NCBI GenBank assembly: GCA_900466575.1
Contig: UBMP01000008.1
Coordinates: forward strand, 222,603-286,602
Source: Hyphomicrobiales bacterium
GTDB lineage: Bacteria; Pseudomonadota; Alphaproteobacteria; Rhizobiales; Rhizobiaceae
Direction: 5' to 3'
Length of the DNA: 64,000 nt
A program made the position numbers and the translations under genes. Numbering within the stretch: position 1 is the first letter of the stretch; every line of letters begins with the position of its first letter. Below the pieces are notes generated by a model. That model saw only the letters and a list, made by a program, of their open reading frames with translations, did not search any database and was not told the origin of the DNA. Below, piece after piece: positions 25,221 to 35,987 of this stretch.

Positions 25221-26470
25221 CCACGCTTGACGCCATGGGCGGCGGAACCTTCCGTCCGCATATCGCCACGTTCCGGTTCCTGGGATCGGTGCTGCTGGCG
25301 CTCGGCGTGTTTCTGACGGGATTCGTCATCCGCGAACCGGCGCCCACGGATGCCGTCATCGCGCTGCTCCTGGGCATCTGGTTCGTTCTGGGCCTGAAAC
25401 TCACGCGGGGCACCGGGCCGCTGGCCATGCTGCTGATTGCCATCGAGACGGGCTGTCTTCTGTCGCTCACGCAAATGACCGATGTTGCCGGCGGTTTCGC
25501 CTATTTCGGCGTGAGCGCCTTTCTGGCGCTGACGGCGATCTTCTACGCAGCGATCTTCGAGGATCGTTACGACCGCATGGAACTGATGTTCAAGGCCTGG
25601 ACGGCGGCGGCGGTCATTACGTCGATGCTGGGCATCCTGGGCTACTTCCATGCTTTTTCAGGATCCGAGATCTTCACCCGCTACGATCGCGCCATGGGCG
25701 CCTTCAAGGACCCGAACGTTTTCGGGCCTTATCTGGTGGCCCCTGCCCTCTATCTGATCCACGGCATCCTGACCGGCAAGACCTATCACCTGCCCATCCG
25801 GGTCATATCGCTGCTGATCATTACCCTCGGCCTGTTCCTCGCCTTCTCGCGCGCGGCCTGGGGCCTCTTTGTCTTCGCAGCGGCGATGCTCGTTTTCATC
25901 ATGCTCCTGAAGGAGCGCACCTCGGCGTTTCGCCTGAAGATCCTCCTCCTGGCGCTCGCAGGCGTGGCCTTGATGGTCGCGGCAGTCGTCATCGCGCTGC
26001 AGTTCCAGAAGGTGGCCGATCTCTTCTCCACGCGCACGGAACTCGTCCAGTCCTACGACGGCGGACACCTCGGCCGCTTCGAACGCCACAGGCTCGGCTT
26101 CATGATGTCGATGGAAAAGCCGCTCGGGATCGGTCCGCTGGTGTTCAGCACGATCTTTCCGGAAGACGAGCACAATATCTGGCTGAAGATGCTGACGAGT
26201 TATGGCTGGCTGGGCTTCGTCTGCTACATCACGCTGATTGTCTGGACCGTTGTCGCAGGCTTCAAGCTGCTGCTGCGCAATCGTCCGTGGCAACCCTACC
26301 TCATGATCGCCTGGATCGTCCTCGTCGGCCATGTCGGCATCGGCAACGTCATCGACACCGACCACTGGCGGCATTTCTACATGGTGCTGGGCATCATCTG
26401 GGGCTGCCGTGCGCTGGAGATGAACTATCAGCGGCAGCAGGCACGCGCCACGCCCCCCGCCACGCACTAA
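25217..26470 (+). CDS. Wzy/O-antigen ligase family membrane protein
   Basis: This 417-residue protein has 10-12 hydrophobic segments with one larger periplasmic loop (about 265-315) carrying RFERHRLGFMMSMEKPLGIGP and the EDEHNIWLKML segment typical of the Wzy_C domain. It should polymerise or ligate lipid-linked repeat units in the periplasm. The start is taken as TTG 25217, overlapping the previous stop (TTGA); ATG 25235 is the alternative and neither has a strong ribosome site. It ends the locus. Confidence 0.85.
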   Translation: MTTLDAMGGGTFRPHIATFRFLGSVLLALGVFLTGFVIREPAPTDAVIALLLGIWFVLGLKLTRGTGPLAMLLIAIETGCLLSLTQMTDVAGGFAYFGVSAFLALTAIFYAAIFEDRYDRMELMFKAWTAAAVITSMLGILGYFHAFSGSEIFTRYDRAMGAFKDPNVFGPYLVAPALYLIHGILTGKTYHLPIRVISLLIITLGLFLAFSRAAWGLFVFAAAMLVFIMLLKERTSAFRLKILLLALAGVALMVAAVVIALQFQKVADLFSTRTELVQSYDGGHLGRFERHRLGFMMSMEKPLGIGPLVFSTIFPEDEHNIWLKMLTSYGWLGFVCYITLIVWTVVAGFKLLLRNRPWQPYLMIAWIVLVGHVGIGNVIDTDHWRHFYMVLGIIWGCRALEMNYQRQQARATPPATH

Positions 26471-26567
26471 CGGGCGCGGCCACGACGCTCCCAACGGACA
26501 CCACGCATAACGTAACGTCATGTTCCGGAAGTACACCTGCGAAATCATTGAAAATTTGGGGAATTAA

Positions 26568-26644
<77 letters not shown>

Positions 26645-26752
26645 ACCTGCCTTCATGGAAAGCACGCACTCCATAACCGCGTCGCATGGCAAGCGCAAGA
26701 GGCAGGTGGAATAAATCGTCGGATTGAATGTCCGGCTGCGGGCCGATTGGCG

Positions 26753-27283
26753 TCAGCGTACCTGATCGAGCAGGCGCTTGCATTCCAGCAGGTCGTAGAG
26801 CGCTTCCTGCAGCAAAGCGCGGTCTTCCTTGCCGACGCCGGCAGGCCCCATCTCGGGGTCCTGATTCGAGGCACCAAAACCGAAGAAACGGCGTGTGGAC
26901 GGCGGCTTGGCCTTGCCGACGATCTGGTCTTCTTCGAGCGACGGCGGCTGGACCTTGGCGGCAGCCTGCTCGGCAGCCGCTGCCTGCGACAGCGCTTCGA
27001 CGGCGTCCATATCGCCCGCGCCAATGGCGATGACGAACTTGTTGCCATTCGATTTCAGGAGCTTCTGGACGCCCTTGATCGTATAGCCGTGATCATAAAG
27101 AAGATGGCGAATGCCCTTGAGAAGGTCGACATCCTCGGGGCGATAGTAGCGGCGGCCGCCGCCGCGCTTCATGGGCTTGATCTGCGGAAAACGCGTTTCC
27201 CAGAACCTCAGGACGTGCTGCGGAAGGTCGAGGTCGTCTGCGACCTCGCTGATCGTCCGGAATGCGTCGGGGCTCTTTTCCAT
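26753..27283 (-). CDS. MerR family transcriptional regulator
   Basis: This 176-residue protein has a MerR-type winged helix-turn-helix at 8-75 ([56 protein letters not shown]), then an Ala-rich linker and a C-terminal helix ([23 protein letters not shown]). It lacks the cysteine pattern of metal-sensing MerRs. It is a conserved companion of ihfA in alphaproteobacteria; its targets are unknown. It is co-directional with ihfA, with a 60-base gap. Confidence 0.9.
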   Translation of the reverse strand: MEKSPDAFRTISEVADDLDLPQHVLRFWETRFPQIKPMKRGGGRRYYRPEDVDLLKGIRHLLYDHGYTIKGVQKLLKSNGNKFVIAIGAGDMDAVEALSQAAAAEQAAAKVQPPSLEEDQIVGKAKPPSTRRFFGFGASNQDPEMGPAGVGKEDRALLQEALYDLLECKRLLDQVR

Positions 27284-27343
27284 CGTCTGTCTTCCTGCAG
27301 GCCACGCTTACGACCGCGAGCGGCTCGCCCTGCTCTCAAGCGG

Positions 27344-27682
27344 TCAGGCTGTCGGCGCTGCAGGCTTCTGCTTGGCCTTGCGCTGCTGATGCGACTTCAG
27401 GATGCGCTGCTTGAGCACGTTGGACGCCTTGAAGGTCATCACACGGCGCGGCGAAATCGGCACTTCCTCACCCGTCTTCGGGTTGCGGCCAATGCGCTCG
27501 TTCTTGTCACGCACCTGGAAGGTTGCGAAAGACGATAGCTTCACGCTTTCGCCGCGAACGATCGCATTGCAGATTTCGTCAATGATGGTTTCGACAAGTT
27601 CGGCGGACTCAGCGCGCGAAAGACCCACTTTGCGGAAGACCGATTCGGCAAGATCGGCGCGTGTCACGGTTTTACCTGTCAT
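27344..27682 (-). CDS. ihfA: Integration host factor subunit alpha
   Basis: This encodes 112 residues of the HU/IHF family: [31 protein letters not shown] as N-terminal helices, the [34 protein letters not shown]-binding arm with the intercalating proline, and a lysine-rich tail. The C-terminal extension [17 protein letters not shown] is longer than in E. coli IhfA, as usual in rhizobia. ATG 27682 with GGGGA upstream is chosen over in-frame upstream codons. IHF bends DNA at promoters, including sigma-54 ones. Confidence 0.95.
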   Translation of the reverse strand: MTGKTVTRADLAESVFRKVGLSRAESAELVETIIDEICNAIVRGESVKLSSFATFQVRDKNERIGRNPKTGEEVPISPRRVMTFKASNVLKQRILKSHQQRKAKQKPAAPTA

Positions 27683-27886
27683 TTTCCCCGCTCTTATCAA
27701 AGCTTGTTGTTGATGCGGGCTCCACGCACCGGGCGCCTCGCTCATACCAGTCTTGCAGCAGAGATGTGCTGGCCAATGCTCCTCACGCCGACACTCTATG
27801 CTTCAAGTGAAGGGAGACTATTTCCCTTGCCGTTAACGGTCAAGCGTTGAAAAGCAAAGAAAATTGGATTTCAGGCGGGTGTCGTC

Positions 27887-28858
27887 CTACCAGCGCAGGA
27901 GCACCGACCCCCATGTGAAACCGCCACCCATGGCTTCGAGAAGAACCAGATCGCCCTGCTTGATCCGGCCGTCGCCCGCCGCCTGGGCCAGGGCGAGCGG
28001 AATCGACGCCGCCGAGGTGTTGCCATGCTGGTCCACCGTCACCACGACCTTCTCCATCGGAATGCCCAGCTTTTTGGCCGAGCCTTCGATGATGCGGATA
28101 TTGGCCTGATGCGGCACGAGCCAATCGAGTTGTTCTATCGAAAGGCCAGTCGCGTCGAAGGCGGCGACGATCACATCGGTAATGTTGCCGACAGCGTGCT
28201 TGAAGACTTCCTTGCCCTGCATGCGCAGATGTCCGACGGTGCCCGTGGTGGAGGGACCGCCATCGACATAAAGCTTTTCCTTGTGGGCGCCATCGGAGCG
28301 CAGATGCGCCGTCAGAACGCCGCGGTCGGATGTGTCGCCCTTGCCTTCAACGGCCTCAAGGACAACCGCGCCGGCGCCGTCGCCGAAGAGAACGCAGGTG
28401 GTGCGGTCTTCCCAGTCGAGGATCCGCGAGAAGGTCTCAGCGCCGATGACGATGGCGCGCTTGGCGAGCCCGCCACGAATATAGGCATCGGCCGTGGCCA
28501 TGGCATAGACGAACCCCGTGCAGACGGCCTGCACGTCGAATGCGGCGCCATGATGCATGCCGAGACGGTTCTGGATTTCAACGGCACTGGCCGGGAACGT
28601 ATGGTCCGGCGTCGAGGTCGCGAGAATGATCAGGTCGATATCGTCCGGCGTGAGGCCGGCGCGATCAAGCGCAGCCTTCGCAGCGGCAGTGCCGAGAGAC
28701 ACGGTCGTCTCGCCCTCGCCCGCGATATAGCGCTGACGGATTCCGGACCGCTGAACGATCCACTCGTCAGAGGTTTCAACCTTGCCTTCAAGCTCGCGAT
28801 TGGTCATCACGCGAGCGGGCAGCGAGGCTCCAAAGCCTCTCACCGCGGAACGGATCAT
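27887..28858 (-). CDS. fabH: 3-oxoacyl-ACP synthase III
   Basis: This 323-residue condensing enzyme starts fatty acid synthesis by joining acetyl-CoA to malonyl-ACP. The catalytic triad is Cys113 ([11 protein letters not shown]), His250 ([11 protein letters not shown]) and Asn280 ([10 protein letters not shown]). Length is as in other FabH proteins. ATG 28858 is preferred to an in-frame TTG three codons upstream. It follows plsX after 5 bases, so the two are co-transcribed, and a 204-base gap with a short hairpin (AAGGGA/TCCCTT, about 27810-27830) separates it from ihfA. Confidence 0.97.
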   Translation of the reverse strand: MIRSAVRGFGASLPARVMTNRELEGKVETSDEWIVQRSGIRQRYIAGEGETTVSLGTAAAKAALDRAGLTPDDIDLIILATSTPDHTFPASAVEIQNRLGMHHGAAFDVQAVCTGFVYAMATADAYIRGGLAKRAIVIGAETFSRILDWEDRTTCVLFGDGAGAVVLEAVEGKGDTSDRGVLTAHLRSDGAHKEKLYVDGGPSTTGTVGHLRMQGKEVFKHAVGNITDVIVAAFDATGLSIEQLDWLVPHQANIRIIEGSAKKLGIPMEKVVVTVDQHGNTSAASIPLALAQAAGDGRIKQGDLVLLEAMGGGFTWGSVLLRW

Positions 28859-28863
28859 AAATG

Positions 28864-29919
28864 TCAAACCCCGTCGTCATCCGCGTCGACCTTCACGGGT
28901 AGACGCCTGGAATGAAAATTCTTCAGATCGTTTTCGATCTTTTCGTTCAGTTTGTTGCGGGCCATGTCGTAGCCCACCTCGACCGCCGCCGCAAAGCCTT
29001 CGGCATCGGTGCCGCCATGGCTCTTGATGACGATACCGTTGAGGCCAAGGAAAACGGCCCCGTTGACCTTGCGCGGGTCCATCTTGTCACGGAGCATATC
29101 GAAAGCGCTCTTGGCGAAGAGATAACCGATCTTGGCGAGCAGCGTGCGCGACATCGCCATCCGCAGATAGGTCGCGAGCTGACGCGCGGTACCTTCCGCA
29201 GCCTTGAGCGCGATATTGCCGGTGAAGCCTTCGCTCACGACGACATCCACCGTGCCCTTGCCGAGATCGTCGCCCTCGACAAAGCCGGAATACTGGATTG
29301 ATTCGAAATTGGATTCGCGCAGGATGCGCCCCGCTTCCTTGACCTCTTCCTGCCCCTTGACCTCTTCAACGCCGACATTGAGGAGGCCAACGGACGGGCG
29401 CTTCAGTTCGAAGAGCGCGCGGGCCATGGCACCGCCCATCAGGGCGAAGTCGACAAGCTGCTGGGCATCGGCGCCAATCGTGGCGCCGACATCGAGCACG
29501 ATGCTTTCGCCTTTCAGCGTCGGCCAGATGCCGGCCAGTGCCGGGCGTTCGATATTGGCCATGGTCCTCAGGCAGAAGAGTGCCATCGCCATCAGCGCAC
29601 CGGTATTGCCTGCGGAAACCGCGACATCGGTTTCCTTCAGCTTCACCGCTTCGATCGCCTTCCACATGGAGGATTTATAGCGGCCGCGGCGAAGCGCCTG
29701 GCTCGGTTTTTCATCCATGCCGATGGCGACTTCTACGGGATGAAACTCCGACTTGGCTTTGAGCGCCGGGTATTTGTTCAGGATCGGAAGGCATTCGGAT
29801 TCAATGCCATAGATGGCAAAGCGCATATCGGGATGCCGCTCGAGCGCACGCGCTGCTCCGGGAATGGCCACGCTGGGACCGAAGTCGCCCCCCATCGCAT
29901 CAAGTGAAATCGTTACCAC
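28864..29919 (-). CDS. plsX: Phosphate acyltransferase PlsX
   Basis: This 351-residue peripheral membrane enzyme converts acyl-ACP to acyl phosphate for glycerophospholipid synthesis. It starts with GTG ([21 protein letters not shown]), the standard family opening, and shows [20 protein letters not shown] and [19 protein letters not shown]. It forms the fatty acid/phospholipid operon plsX-fabH. Upstream, a 173-base gap separates it from DUF177; rpmF, often found here in other bacteria, is absent. Confidence 0.97.
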   Translation of the reverse strand: MVTISLDAMGGDFGPSVAIPGAARALERHPDMRFAIYGIESECLPILNKYPALKAKSEFHPVEVAIGMDEKPSQALRRGRYKSSMWKAIEAVKLKETDVAVSAGNTGALMAMALFCLRTMANIERPALAGIWPTLKGESIVLDVGATIGADAQQLVDFALMGGAMARALFELKRPSVGLLNVGVEEVKGQEEVKEAGRILRESNFESIQYSGFVEGDDLGKGTVDVVVSEGFTGNIALKAAEGTARQLATYLRMAMSRTLLAKIGYLFAKSAFDMLRDKMDPRKVNGAVFLGLNGIVIKSHGGTDAEGFAAAVEVGYDMARNKLNEKIENDLKNFHSRRLPVKVDADDDGV

Positions 29920-30092
29920 GCGCTACCCTGTCCTGCTGTTCGCAGCCGCCTTGCAGCGCCTTGCGAAATTGGGGTCAAAATACCCGTTTTCAAACCGCGT
30001 ACAACTGCCATTGCGGATTTTCAAACGGATTTGCCTTCCGGCGCCGCCCAAGGCACACAGAAAGAAGGCATTTTTTCGCGCTCGCCAGAAGG

Positions 30093-30656
30093 TCAGTCCT
30101 GTTTCTTCAAATCCTTCAGAACGGCGAAGGGTGATGGCTTGCGGTCATCGGCTTCCGTGGACTCGACGTGGCCGGCAAATTCAACGCCGGGCTTGCGCGG
30201 ATACGGGTCGATTGCCAACGCGACCGCTTCGCACACGGCGTCGCCCGCATCGATTGTGTCGCCGCTGAACTGCTCGGGAATGTCCTCGCCTTCCGGGTCG
30301 AGCACCATTTCCCCCCGGTCGTCCAGAACCAGACGCGCAAGGCGGGACCCCTCCGGCACATAAATGCGATCGATCTCCTCCGAGATGGTGGTTTCGACCG
30401 GATCGAGCGTCACGACGCAGGCCTGAACGACCTCCGCATCGACATGACCGCGAATGCGCACGCCGTCCTTCTTCCAGCGCGCGATCTGCAATTCGCTGCT
30501 GAGCCGCTTGACGGCGTCGACGCGCCACAGCTTTGCCAGCCCCTCAAGCTCCTGGGCATCGGCCGAGAGCTTCACGGTGACCGGGTTTGCCGAGATATGC
30601 CCCACCTTGACCTTATAGGAGAATGGAGCGTCACCCTTATCTTTCACCGGCTGCAT
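30093..30656 (-). CDS. DUF177 (YceD-like) protein
   Basis: This 187-residue protein has the DUF177 pattern, with HVDAEVVQACVVTLDPVETTISEEIDRIYVP in the middle and the acidic stretch DPEGEDIPEQFSGDTIDAGDAVCEAVALAIDPYPRKPG ahead of the C-terminus; the family motif normally carries two Cys near the centre, of which one is visible here. YceD proteins are conserved beside plsX/rpmF and have been linked to 23S rRNA accumulation in plants and bacteria. Its start is 2 bases after the stop of the upstream chaperone gene. Confidence 0.88.
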   Translation of the reverse strand: MQPVKDKGDAPFSYKVKVGHISANPVTVKLSADAQELEGLAKLWRVDAVKRLSSELQIARWKKDGVRIRGHVDAEVVQACVVTLDPVETTISEEIDRIYVPEGSRLARLVLDDRGEMVLDPEGEDIPEQFSGDTIDAGDAVCEAVALAIDPYPRKPGVEFAGHVESTEADDRKPSPFAVLKDLKKQD

Positions 30657-30658
30657 GT

Positions 30659-31207
30659 TTAAGTCCTTTCCATAGGCTGCGGCTCGAGCAAGGTGACCGC
30701 TCCCGTCGCGATCTGCTCTTCCGAAACCGCATTCAAGGCGGCCTCCGCCTCAATCATATAGGCAGCAAGCGCGGCCATTTCGGGTGCATCGGGCTCATCC
30801 GGCCGGATGTTGCGCCGAAGCGCAGCCCTCAGCGCGTTGGCATCACTGTTATCCAGGGCCGACGCGTAGGATTCCAGCCGGCCATAATACATGCGGGCAA
30901 ACTTCTTCACCCGTTTCGGAACGCCGGTGTCGCCGACGCCCAGTTCGCGGATCGAATGATCGATATCCTCAAAGAAGTAGTCGATGATCTCCTGGGCAAT
31001 TTCCTGGCCGCTACGCTCCGACCGAGCGGTGCGGCGGAAGTAGAGAATCAAGACAATGGTCAGCATCTCGAAACGGCCAAGAACCGTGTCGGGCACACCC
31101 ATGCCGGAATAGAAGACCGGGCGCCGCGCCGCCTGCGTCAGGTACTCGTACTGCCGGGTGACGATGGCCTGATTGTTATTTTTTTTCCTGAACAGCCCGA
31201 ATATCAT
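30659..31207 (-). CDS. Ubiquinol-cytochrome c chaperone family protein
   Basis: This 182-residue protein matches the CBP3/UQCC1 family (PF03981): YSGMGVPDTVLGRFEMLTIVLILYFRR and QEIAQEIIDYFFEDIDHSIRELGVGDTGVPKRVKKFARMYYGRLESY are the core blocks. Relatives assist assembly of cytochrome b in the bc1 complex. It is probably membrane associated without a clear transmembrane helix. It begins the block that runs through DUF177 towards plsX-fabH and diverges from bamE. Confidence 0.92.
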   Translation of the reverse strand: MIFGLFRKKNNNQAIVTRQYEYLTQAARRPVFYSGMGVPDTVLGRFEMLTIVLILYFRRTARSERSGQEIAQEIIDYFFEDIDHSIRELGVGDTGVPKRVKKFARMYYGRLESYASALDNSDANALRAALRRNIRPDEPDAPEMAALAAYMIEAEAALNAVSEEQIATGAVTLLEPQPMERT

Positions 31208-31351
31208 GAAAAAGCCCGGTATTGATTATTTGTCCACGCTGGAAGCGCGCTCCGCCACCCACCGATGTTGCATCATCGTTAAAGCTGGTTTACCCAAGCA
31301 GGCACGAATTGCAACGCGTATTTGCCCCCGCGTCACGGGAAAGGATTTACT

Positions 31352-31858
31352 TTGGCTATCGTGTCAAAACTCAATATCGCGCGGTCGTCACTGCTTGTCG
31401 CTCTTGCCGCATCGACGATCATGACCTCCGGCTGCATGGGCACATCGCGAGACGTTATCAACAACGGATTCATCGCCGACGAGCAGACGCTGAAGCTGGT
31501 TCCCGTCGGGTCGAGCCGCGAACAGGTTCTGCTGTCGCTTGGAACGCCATCGGCAACCGCAACTTTCGACCGTGAGGTGTTCTACTACATTTCGCAGAAG
31601 CGCGAGCGCAGATTCGAATTCATGAAGCCTTCACTCGTCTCGCAAAGCGTTCTGGCTGTGTATTTCAGCAAGGACGGTACGGTGGAGAAACTCTCCAACT
31701 ACCAGATGCAGGACGGCAAGGTTTTCGACATGATCTCGCGCACCACGCCAACGGGCGGCACGGAACTGACCTTCCTGCAGCGCATCCTCTCGGGCGGCGC
31801 GTCCACGGCGTCGATGGCGAAGGGTCTTCTCGGCGGAAACGGCAACACCAAATATTGA
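31352..31858 (+). CDS. bamE: Outer membrane protein assembly factor BamE
   Basis: This 168-residue lipoprotein has a signal peptide with lipobox MTSGC (Cys28) and the SmpA/OmlA domain (EQTLKLVPVGSSREQVLLSLGTPSATATFDREVFYYISQK). It helps the BAM complex insert beta-barrel proteins in the outer membrane. The start is TTG 31352: AAAGGA lies 6 bases upstream, while the earlier TTG (31322) lacks a ribosome site; GTG 31361 is a third possibility. The C-terminal extension with GGASTASMAKGLLGG is typical of rhizobial members. It ends at a bidirectional terminator. Confidence 0.9.
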   Translation: MAIVSKLNIARSSLLVALAASTIMTSGCMGTSRDVINNGFIADEQTLKLVPVGSSREQVLLSLGTPSATATFDREVFYYISQKRERRFEFMKPSLVSQSVLAVYFSKDGTVEKLSNYQMQDGKVFDMISRTTPTGGTELTFLQRILSGGASTASMAKGLLGGNGNTKY

Positions 31859-31895
31859 TCGCTGTTGAAAAACGGCGGTCACCGTTCTCGATATC

Positions 31896-31929
31896 AAAAG
31901 ACCCACGATGCTTGCATCGTGGGTCTTTT
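31896..31929. terminator. Bidirectional terminator between bamE and hppA
   Basis: A perfect 16-base stem (AAAAGACCCACGATGC with its complement) closes on a 2-base spacer, so the effective loop is small, and is flanked by A and T runs on both sides. It lies between convergent genes and should end transcription from both directions. Confidence 0.92.
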
Positions 31930-31938
31930 CGTTTCCGC

Positions 31939-34074
31939 TCAGGCCAGTACGGCAAGAAGCAGGAGAGCGACGATGTTGGTGATCTTGATGGCCGGATTGA
32001 CCGCAGGGCCTGCCGTATCCTTGTAAGGATCGCCGACCGTATCGCCCGTGACGGACGCCTTGTGGGCGTCGGAGCCCTTCAGGTGGCGTACCCCGTCCTT
32101 GTCGACGAACCCGTCCTCGAAGGACTTCTTGGCGTTATCCCATGCACCGCCGCCCGAGGTCATCGAAATGGCCACGAAGAGACCGTTGACGATCACGCCG
32201 AGCAACGAAGCGCCGAGTGCTGCAAAGGCCGAGGCCTTTGAGCCGGAGATCAGCAGTACGCCGAAATAAACAACGAGCGGTGCCAGGACCGGCAGCAGCG
32301 ACGGCACGATCATTTCGCGGATGGCAGCCTTGGTCAGGATGTCCACCGCGCGGCCGTAGTCCGGCTTTTCAGTGCCCGCCATGATGCCGGGCTTCGCCTT
32401 GAACTGGCTGCGCACTTCCTCGACTATCGACCCTGCCGCACGTCCGACGGCCGTCATCGCGATACCGCCGAAGAGGTACGGGATGAGACCGCCGAAGATG
32501 AGGCCGGCGACGACGTAAGGATTGGAGAGATCGAAGGAGATCGTCCCGACATCGGCGAAATAGGGATACTTGTCCGCATGACTTGCGAAATACTGCAGGT
32601 CATTCGAATAGGCCGCGAAGAGAACGAGAGCGCCGAGACCGGCCGACCCGATGGCATAGCCCTTGGTGACGGCCTTGGTCGTGTTGCCGACCGCGTCGAG
32701 CGCATCGGTCACCTTGCGGACATCCGGCGGCAGTTCCGACATTTCGGCGATGCCGCCGGCATTGTCGGTGACCGGACCGAAAGCGTCGAGCGCCACGATC
32801 ATCCCGGCGAGGCCGAGCATGGCGGTCACCGCGATACCGGTGCCGAAGAGGCCGCCGAGCTGGTAGGTGGCAATGATGCCGCCCACGATGACGATCGCCG
32901 GAAGCGCCGTGGATTCCAGCGAGACGGCCAGACCCTGGATCACGTTGGTGCCGTGACCCGTCACTGAGGCCTGCGAGATCGAGTTGACCGGACGCTTGTT
33001 GGTGCCGGTGTAATACTCGGTAATGACAACGATCAGCGCCGTCACCACGAGACCGACCAGACCGGAGATGAACAGGTTCTTGCCGGTGATCACGACCCCG
33101 TTGACGGTGCCGACTTCACCCCAGCCGATGGTGAGCGATGTCGCGGCACCGAGGCTGATGATGGACAGAAGACCGGTCACGATCAGACCCTTGTAGAGCG
33201 CACCCATGATCGAGTTGTTGGAGCCGAGCTTCACGAAGAAGGTCCCGACGATCGAGGTGATGATCGAGCCGGCGCAGATGGCCAGCGGATAGATCATCGC
33301 GGTGTCGAGCATCTGACTTCCGGCAAAGAAGATCGCAGCCAGCACCATGGTGGCCACGACAGAGACGGCATAAGTCTCGAACAGGTCGGCCGCCATGCCG
33401 GCGCAGTCGCCGACATTGTCACCCACGTTGTCGGCAATCGTGGCCGGGTTGCGCGGATCGTCTTCCGGGATGCCGGCCTCGACCTTGCCGACGAGGTCGC
33501 CGCCGACGTCTGCCCCCTTGGTGAAGATGCCGCCGCCGAGGCGCGCGAAGATGGAGATGAGCGAAGCGCCGAAGCCGAGTGCGACCAGCGCATCGATGAC
33601 CTCGCGCGAGCCGGGCTCCAGATGCATCGGGCCGGTCAGGATGTAATAGTAGACCGAGACGCCGAGAAGCGCGAGGCCGGCCACCAGCATCCCGGTGATG
33701 GCACCGGACTTGAAGGCGATGTCGAGACCACCCGCAAGGCTTTTGGACGAGGCCTGTGCGGTGCGCACGTTGGCGCGCACCGAAACGTGCATGCCGATGA
33801 AGCCGGCGGCACCCGAAAGAACCGCGCCGATGAGGAACCCGATGGCCGCTGCTCCGGACAGGAGCAACCATGCCGCAATGAACACGATGACGCCTACAAT
33901 GGCGATCGTCTTGTACTGCCGTGTCAGATAGGCTTGCGCGCCTTCGCGGATATAGCCCGCGATCTCGCGCATTCTTTCATTACCCTGGTCGGCAGCCAAA
34001 ACAGACTGCGTGGCCCATATCGCATAGACCACTGACAACAAACCACATGCAATCACGCCGAATAGTATCGTCAT
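31939..34074 (-). CDS. hppA: K+-independent membrane-bound proton-pumping pyrophosphatase
   Basis: This 711-residue protein with 15-16 membrane helices couples pyrophosphate hydrolysis to proton export. The catalytic loop [39 protein letters not shown] holds the Mg-PPi ligands, and DNAGGIAEM and [16 protein letters not shown] are also present. The lysine in [16 protein letters not shown], where K+-dependent enzymes have alanine, marks the K+-independent class. ATG 34074 is preferred to TTG 34080 because GGAGG lies 9 bases before it and only 3 before the TTG. In rhizobia and agrobacteria it acidifies acidocalcisomes or conserves energy under stress. Confidence 0.97.
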   Translation of the reverse strand: MTILFGVIACGLLSVVYAIWATQSVLAADQGNERMREIAGYIREGAQAYLTRQYKTIAIVGVIVFIAAWLLLSGAAAIGFLIGAVLSGAAGFIGMHVSVRANVRTAQASSKSLAGGLDIAFKSGAITGMLVAGLALLGVSVYYYILTGPMHLEPGSREVIDALVALGFGASLISIFARLGGGIFTKGADVGGDLVGKVEAGIPEDDPRNPATIADNVGDNVGDCAGMAADLFETYAVSVVATMVLAAIFFAGSQMLDTAMIYPLAICAGSIITSIVGTFFVKLGSNNSIMGALYKGLIVTGLLSIISLGAATSLTIGWGEVGTVNGVVITGKNLFISGLVGLVVTALIVVITEYYTGTNKRPVNSISQASVTGHGTNVIQGLAVSLESTALPAIVIVGGIIATYQLGGLFGTGIAVTAMLGLAGMIVALDAFGPVTDNAGGIAEMSELPPDVRKVTDALDAVGNTTKAVTKGYAIGSAGLGALVLFAAYSNDLQYFASHADKYPYFADVGTISFDLSNPYVVAGLIFGGLIPYLFGGIAMTAVGRAAGSIVEEVRSQFKAKPGIMAGTEKPDYGRAVDILTKAAIREMIVPSLLPVLAPLVVYFGVLLISGSKASAFAALGASLLGVIVNGLFVAISMTSGGGAWDNAKKSFEDGFVDKDGVRHLKGSDAHKASVTGDTVGDPYKDTAGPAVNPAIKITNIVALLLLAVLA

Positions 34075-34229
34075 TCGCAAGTTCCTCCTTCAGCGCTCCG
34101 CCTCCCAACGTCGCGCCATTGTTGCAAGGGGAGAGTGCGTGGTGTGGGGGAGCACGTCAAGGCCCGCCCGAATGAGCGCGCGCTTAATTTTGCAGGCGTG
34201 AGAAAATGCGCCTTGAGGTCGATCAACCT

Positions 34230-35489
34230 CTAATCTTGATACAAGCTAGGTTGCACAGGCGTTGTCTTGGACGGCGTATGCGGCGGGGTCTTGCGCACGA
34301 GCATCACGAGCGCAACGAGGCAGATGATGCAGACGGGCCAGATCGTATAAGCCATGACATTCCAGCCTTGGCTGTTGAAGACCTTGCCGGAGGACAGGGA
34401 AGCGAGCGCCACGACAGTGAAGAGGAAGATGTCATGGAAGCCCTGGACCTTGTCGGCCTCTTCCGGGCGATAGCTGGAGGCCACGATCGCGGTGGCGCCG
34501 ATGAAGCCGAAATTCCAGCCCATGCCGAGAAGAATGAGCGCACCCCAGAAGTTCCAGATCGCGGTTCCGAGCACCGCCACGATCGCGCATCCCATGAGAA
34601 TGATGAGGCCGGTTGCCACGATCTTCTCGACGCCAAAGCGGGTGATCAGGTGGCCGGTAAAGAAGCTCGGCCCGAACATGGCCAGCACGTGCCACTGAAT
34701 GCCAAGCGTCGACATTTCCGGCGAGTAGCCGCAACCGACGACCATGGCCAGCGGCGCCCCCGTCATCATGAAGGTCATCAACGCATAGGAGCCGATGCCG
34801 CAGAGCATGCCGGTGATGAAGCGTTGCGTGCCGATGATCTCCGTGAGTGGCCTTGCGGGTCTGCTATCCACGTGCTTCTCGCCGATAGAGCGAAGCTTCA
34901 GCCGGCTCAGAACGGTGACACTCAGGAGCGCCAGGGGAATGATCGCCAGAAATGCGCCGGCGAAAGGTATTCCTGGCAGGCTGTCGCGCAACCAGATGGT
35001 AATCTGCGGGCCGATGACGGCGGACACCACGCCGCCGACGAGAATCCAGGAGATCGCCTTGGGCTTGTAGAAGGACGGCGAGGCATCGGCGGCGGCGAAG
35101 CGGAACTTCTGGACGAATCCGGATGAGGTACCGAGCAGCAGAAGTGCCGCAGCAAACAGCCAGAAGCTGCCTTTGATCAGCGCCGTGGCCGCCAGAAGCG
35201 CCCCCACGCAGGCAATCATTCCACCCAGGATGAAAGCCTGCTTGCGCCCCGCATGGCGCGTGACGAGCGCGATCAGCGCGGCTCCAACCGCCGTGCCAAT
35301 GTTGAAGCCCGTTGCCGGCGCGGTTGCCAGGGACTTGTCGAGCGCCAGCAGCTGATAGCCTGCCAGAGCGGCCAGAGAGATCGAGATGGGAGCGACCGCG
35401 CCCTGGATCGCTTGAGCAACAGCGAGGATCGCGACATTGCGCTTGGCCTTCGCCAGCGCTTGATCCAGACCGTCAACCGCGGCGTCCAT
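34230..35489 (-). CDS. MFS transporter
   Basis: This 419-residue protein has 12 predicted membrane segments with the MFS cytoplasmic loop (TRHAGRKQAFILGG) between helices 2 and 3 and a central loop (KLRSIGEKHVDSRPARPLTEIIGTQRF). The second half includes HLITRFGVEKIVATGL and NFGFIGATAIVASSYRPEEADKVQGFHD, seen in a group of alphaproteobacterial MFS proteins without known substrate. ATG 35489 is preceded by GGAGAGG. It is located between hppA and nusB and co-directional with nusB, with a 22-base gap, so it may share its transcript. Confidence 0.85.
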   Translation of the reverse strand: MDAAVDGLDQALAKAKRNVAILAVAQAIQGAVAPISISLAALAGYQLLALDKSLATAPATGFNIGTAVGAALIALVTRHAGRKQAFILGGMIACVGALLAATALIKGSFWLFAAALLLLGTSSGFVQKFRFAAADASPSFYKPKAISWILVGGVVSAVIGPQITIWLRDSLPGIPFAGAFLAIIPLALLSVTVLSRLKLRSIGEKHVDSRPARPLTEIIGTQRFITGMLCGIGSYALMTFMMTGAPLAMVVGCGYSPEMSTLGIQWHVLAMFGPSFFTGHLITRFGVEKIVATGLIILMGCAIVAVLGTAIWNFWGALILLGMGWNFGFIGATAIVASSYRPEEADKVQGFHDIFLFTVVALASLSSGKVFNSQGWNVMAYTIWPVCIICLVALVMLVRKTPPHTPSKTTPVQPSLYQD

Positions 35490-35511
35490 GTAGCCCCCTC
35501 TCCGTCGTCTA

Positions 35512-35985
35512 TCAGCTCGGCCTGACCTGCTTGGCAATCCGATCCAGGACGGCGTTGACAAGGCGCGGCTCTTCTTCCTCGAAGAACGCCTGGGCGATCT
35601 CGACATACTCATTGACAATAACTGCAATGGGTACGTCCTTGCGCTCGATCAATTCGAACGTGCCGGAACGCAGGATCGCGCGCACCGTGCTGTCGAGACG
35701 GGACAGCGTCCAGCCTTCCTGCAGCGCCTTGGTGATCATCGGATCGAGCTTCAGCTGGTCGCGTACGACACCGGACACGATGGAGCGAAACCAGGAGGCA
35801 TCGGCCTTCAGATACTGATCGCCGTCGATCTCCTGACCGAGACGATAAGTCTCGTATTCGGAAACGACCTCGAGCACGCCGGAGCCGCCGACATCCATCT
35901 GATAGAGAGCCTGGACAGCGGCGAGACGCGCAGCGCCACGCTGGTTGGCCGGCTTCACCGTTTTTGCAGAACTGTCATTCGTCAT
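35512..35985 (-). CDS. nusB: Transcription antitermination protein NusB
   Basis: This 157-residue all-helical RNA-binding protein acts in rRNA antitermination with NusE/S10. The family blocks are [19 protein letters not shown] at 17-35, [15 protein letters not shown] [32 protein letters not shown], and the C-terminal [15 protein letters not shown] [16 protein letters not shown]. It starts 2 bases after the ribH stop, the standard ribH-nusB coupling in bacteria. Confidence 0.95.
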   Translation of the reverse strand: MTNDSSAKTVKPANQRGAARLAAVQALYQMDVGGSGVLEVVSEYETYRLGQEIDGDQYLKADASWFRSIVSGVVRDQLKLDPMITKALQEGWTLSRLDSTVRAILRSGTFELIERKDVPIAVIVNEYVEIAQAFFEEEEPRLVNAVLDRIAKQVRPS

Positions 35986-35987
35986 GG

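Noticed and set aside
34206..34229. Hairpin GAGGT/ACCTC after the MFS gene at about 34215-34230 as a terminator
   Set aside because: The stem has only five pairs and no U run follows on the minus strand.
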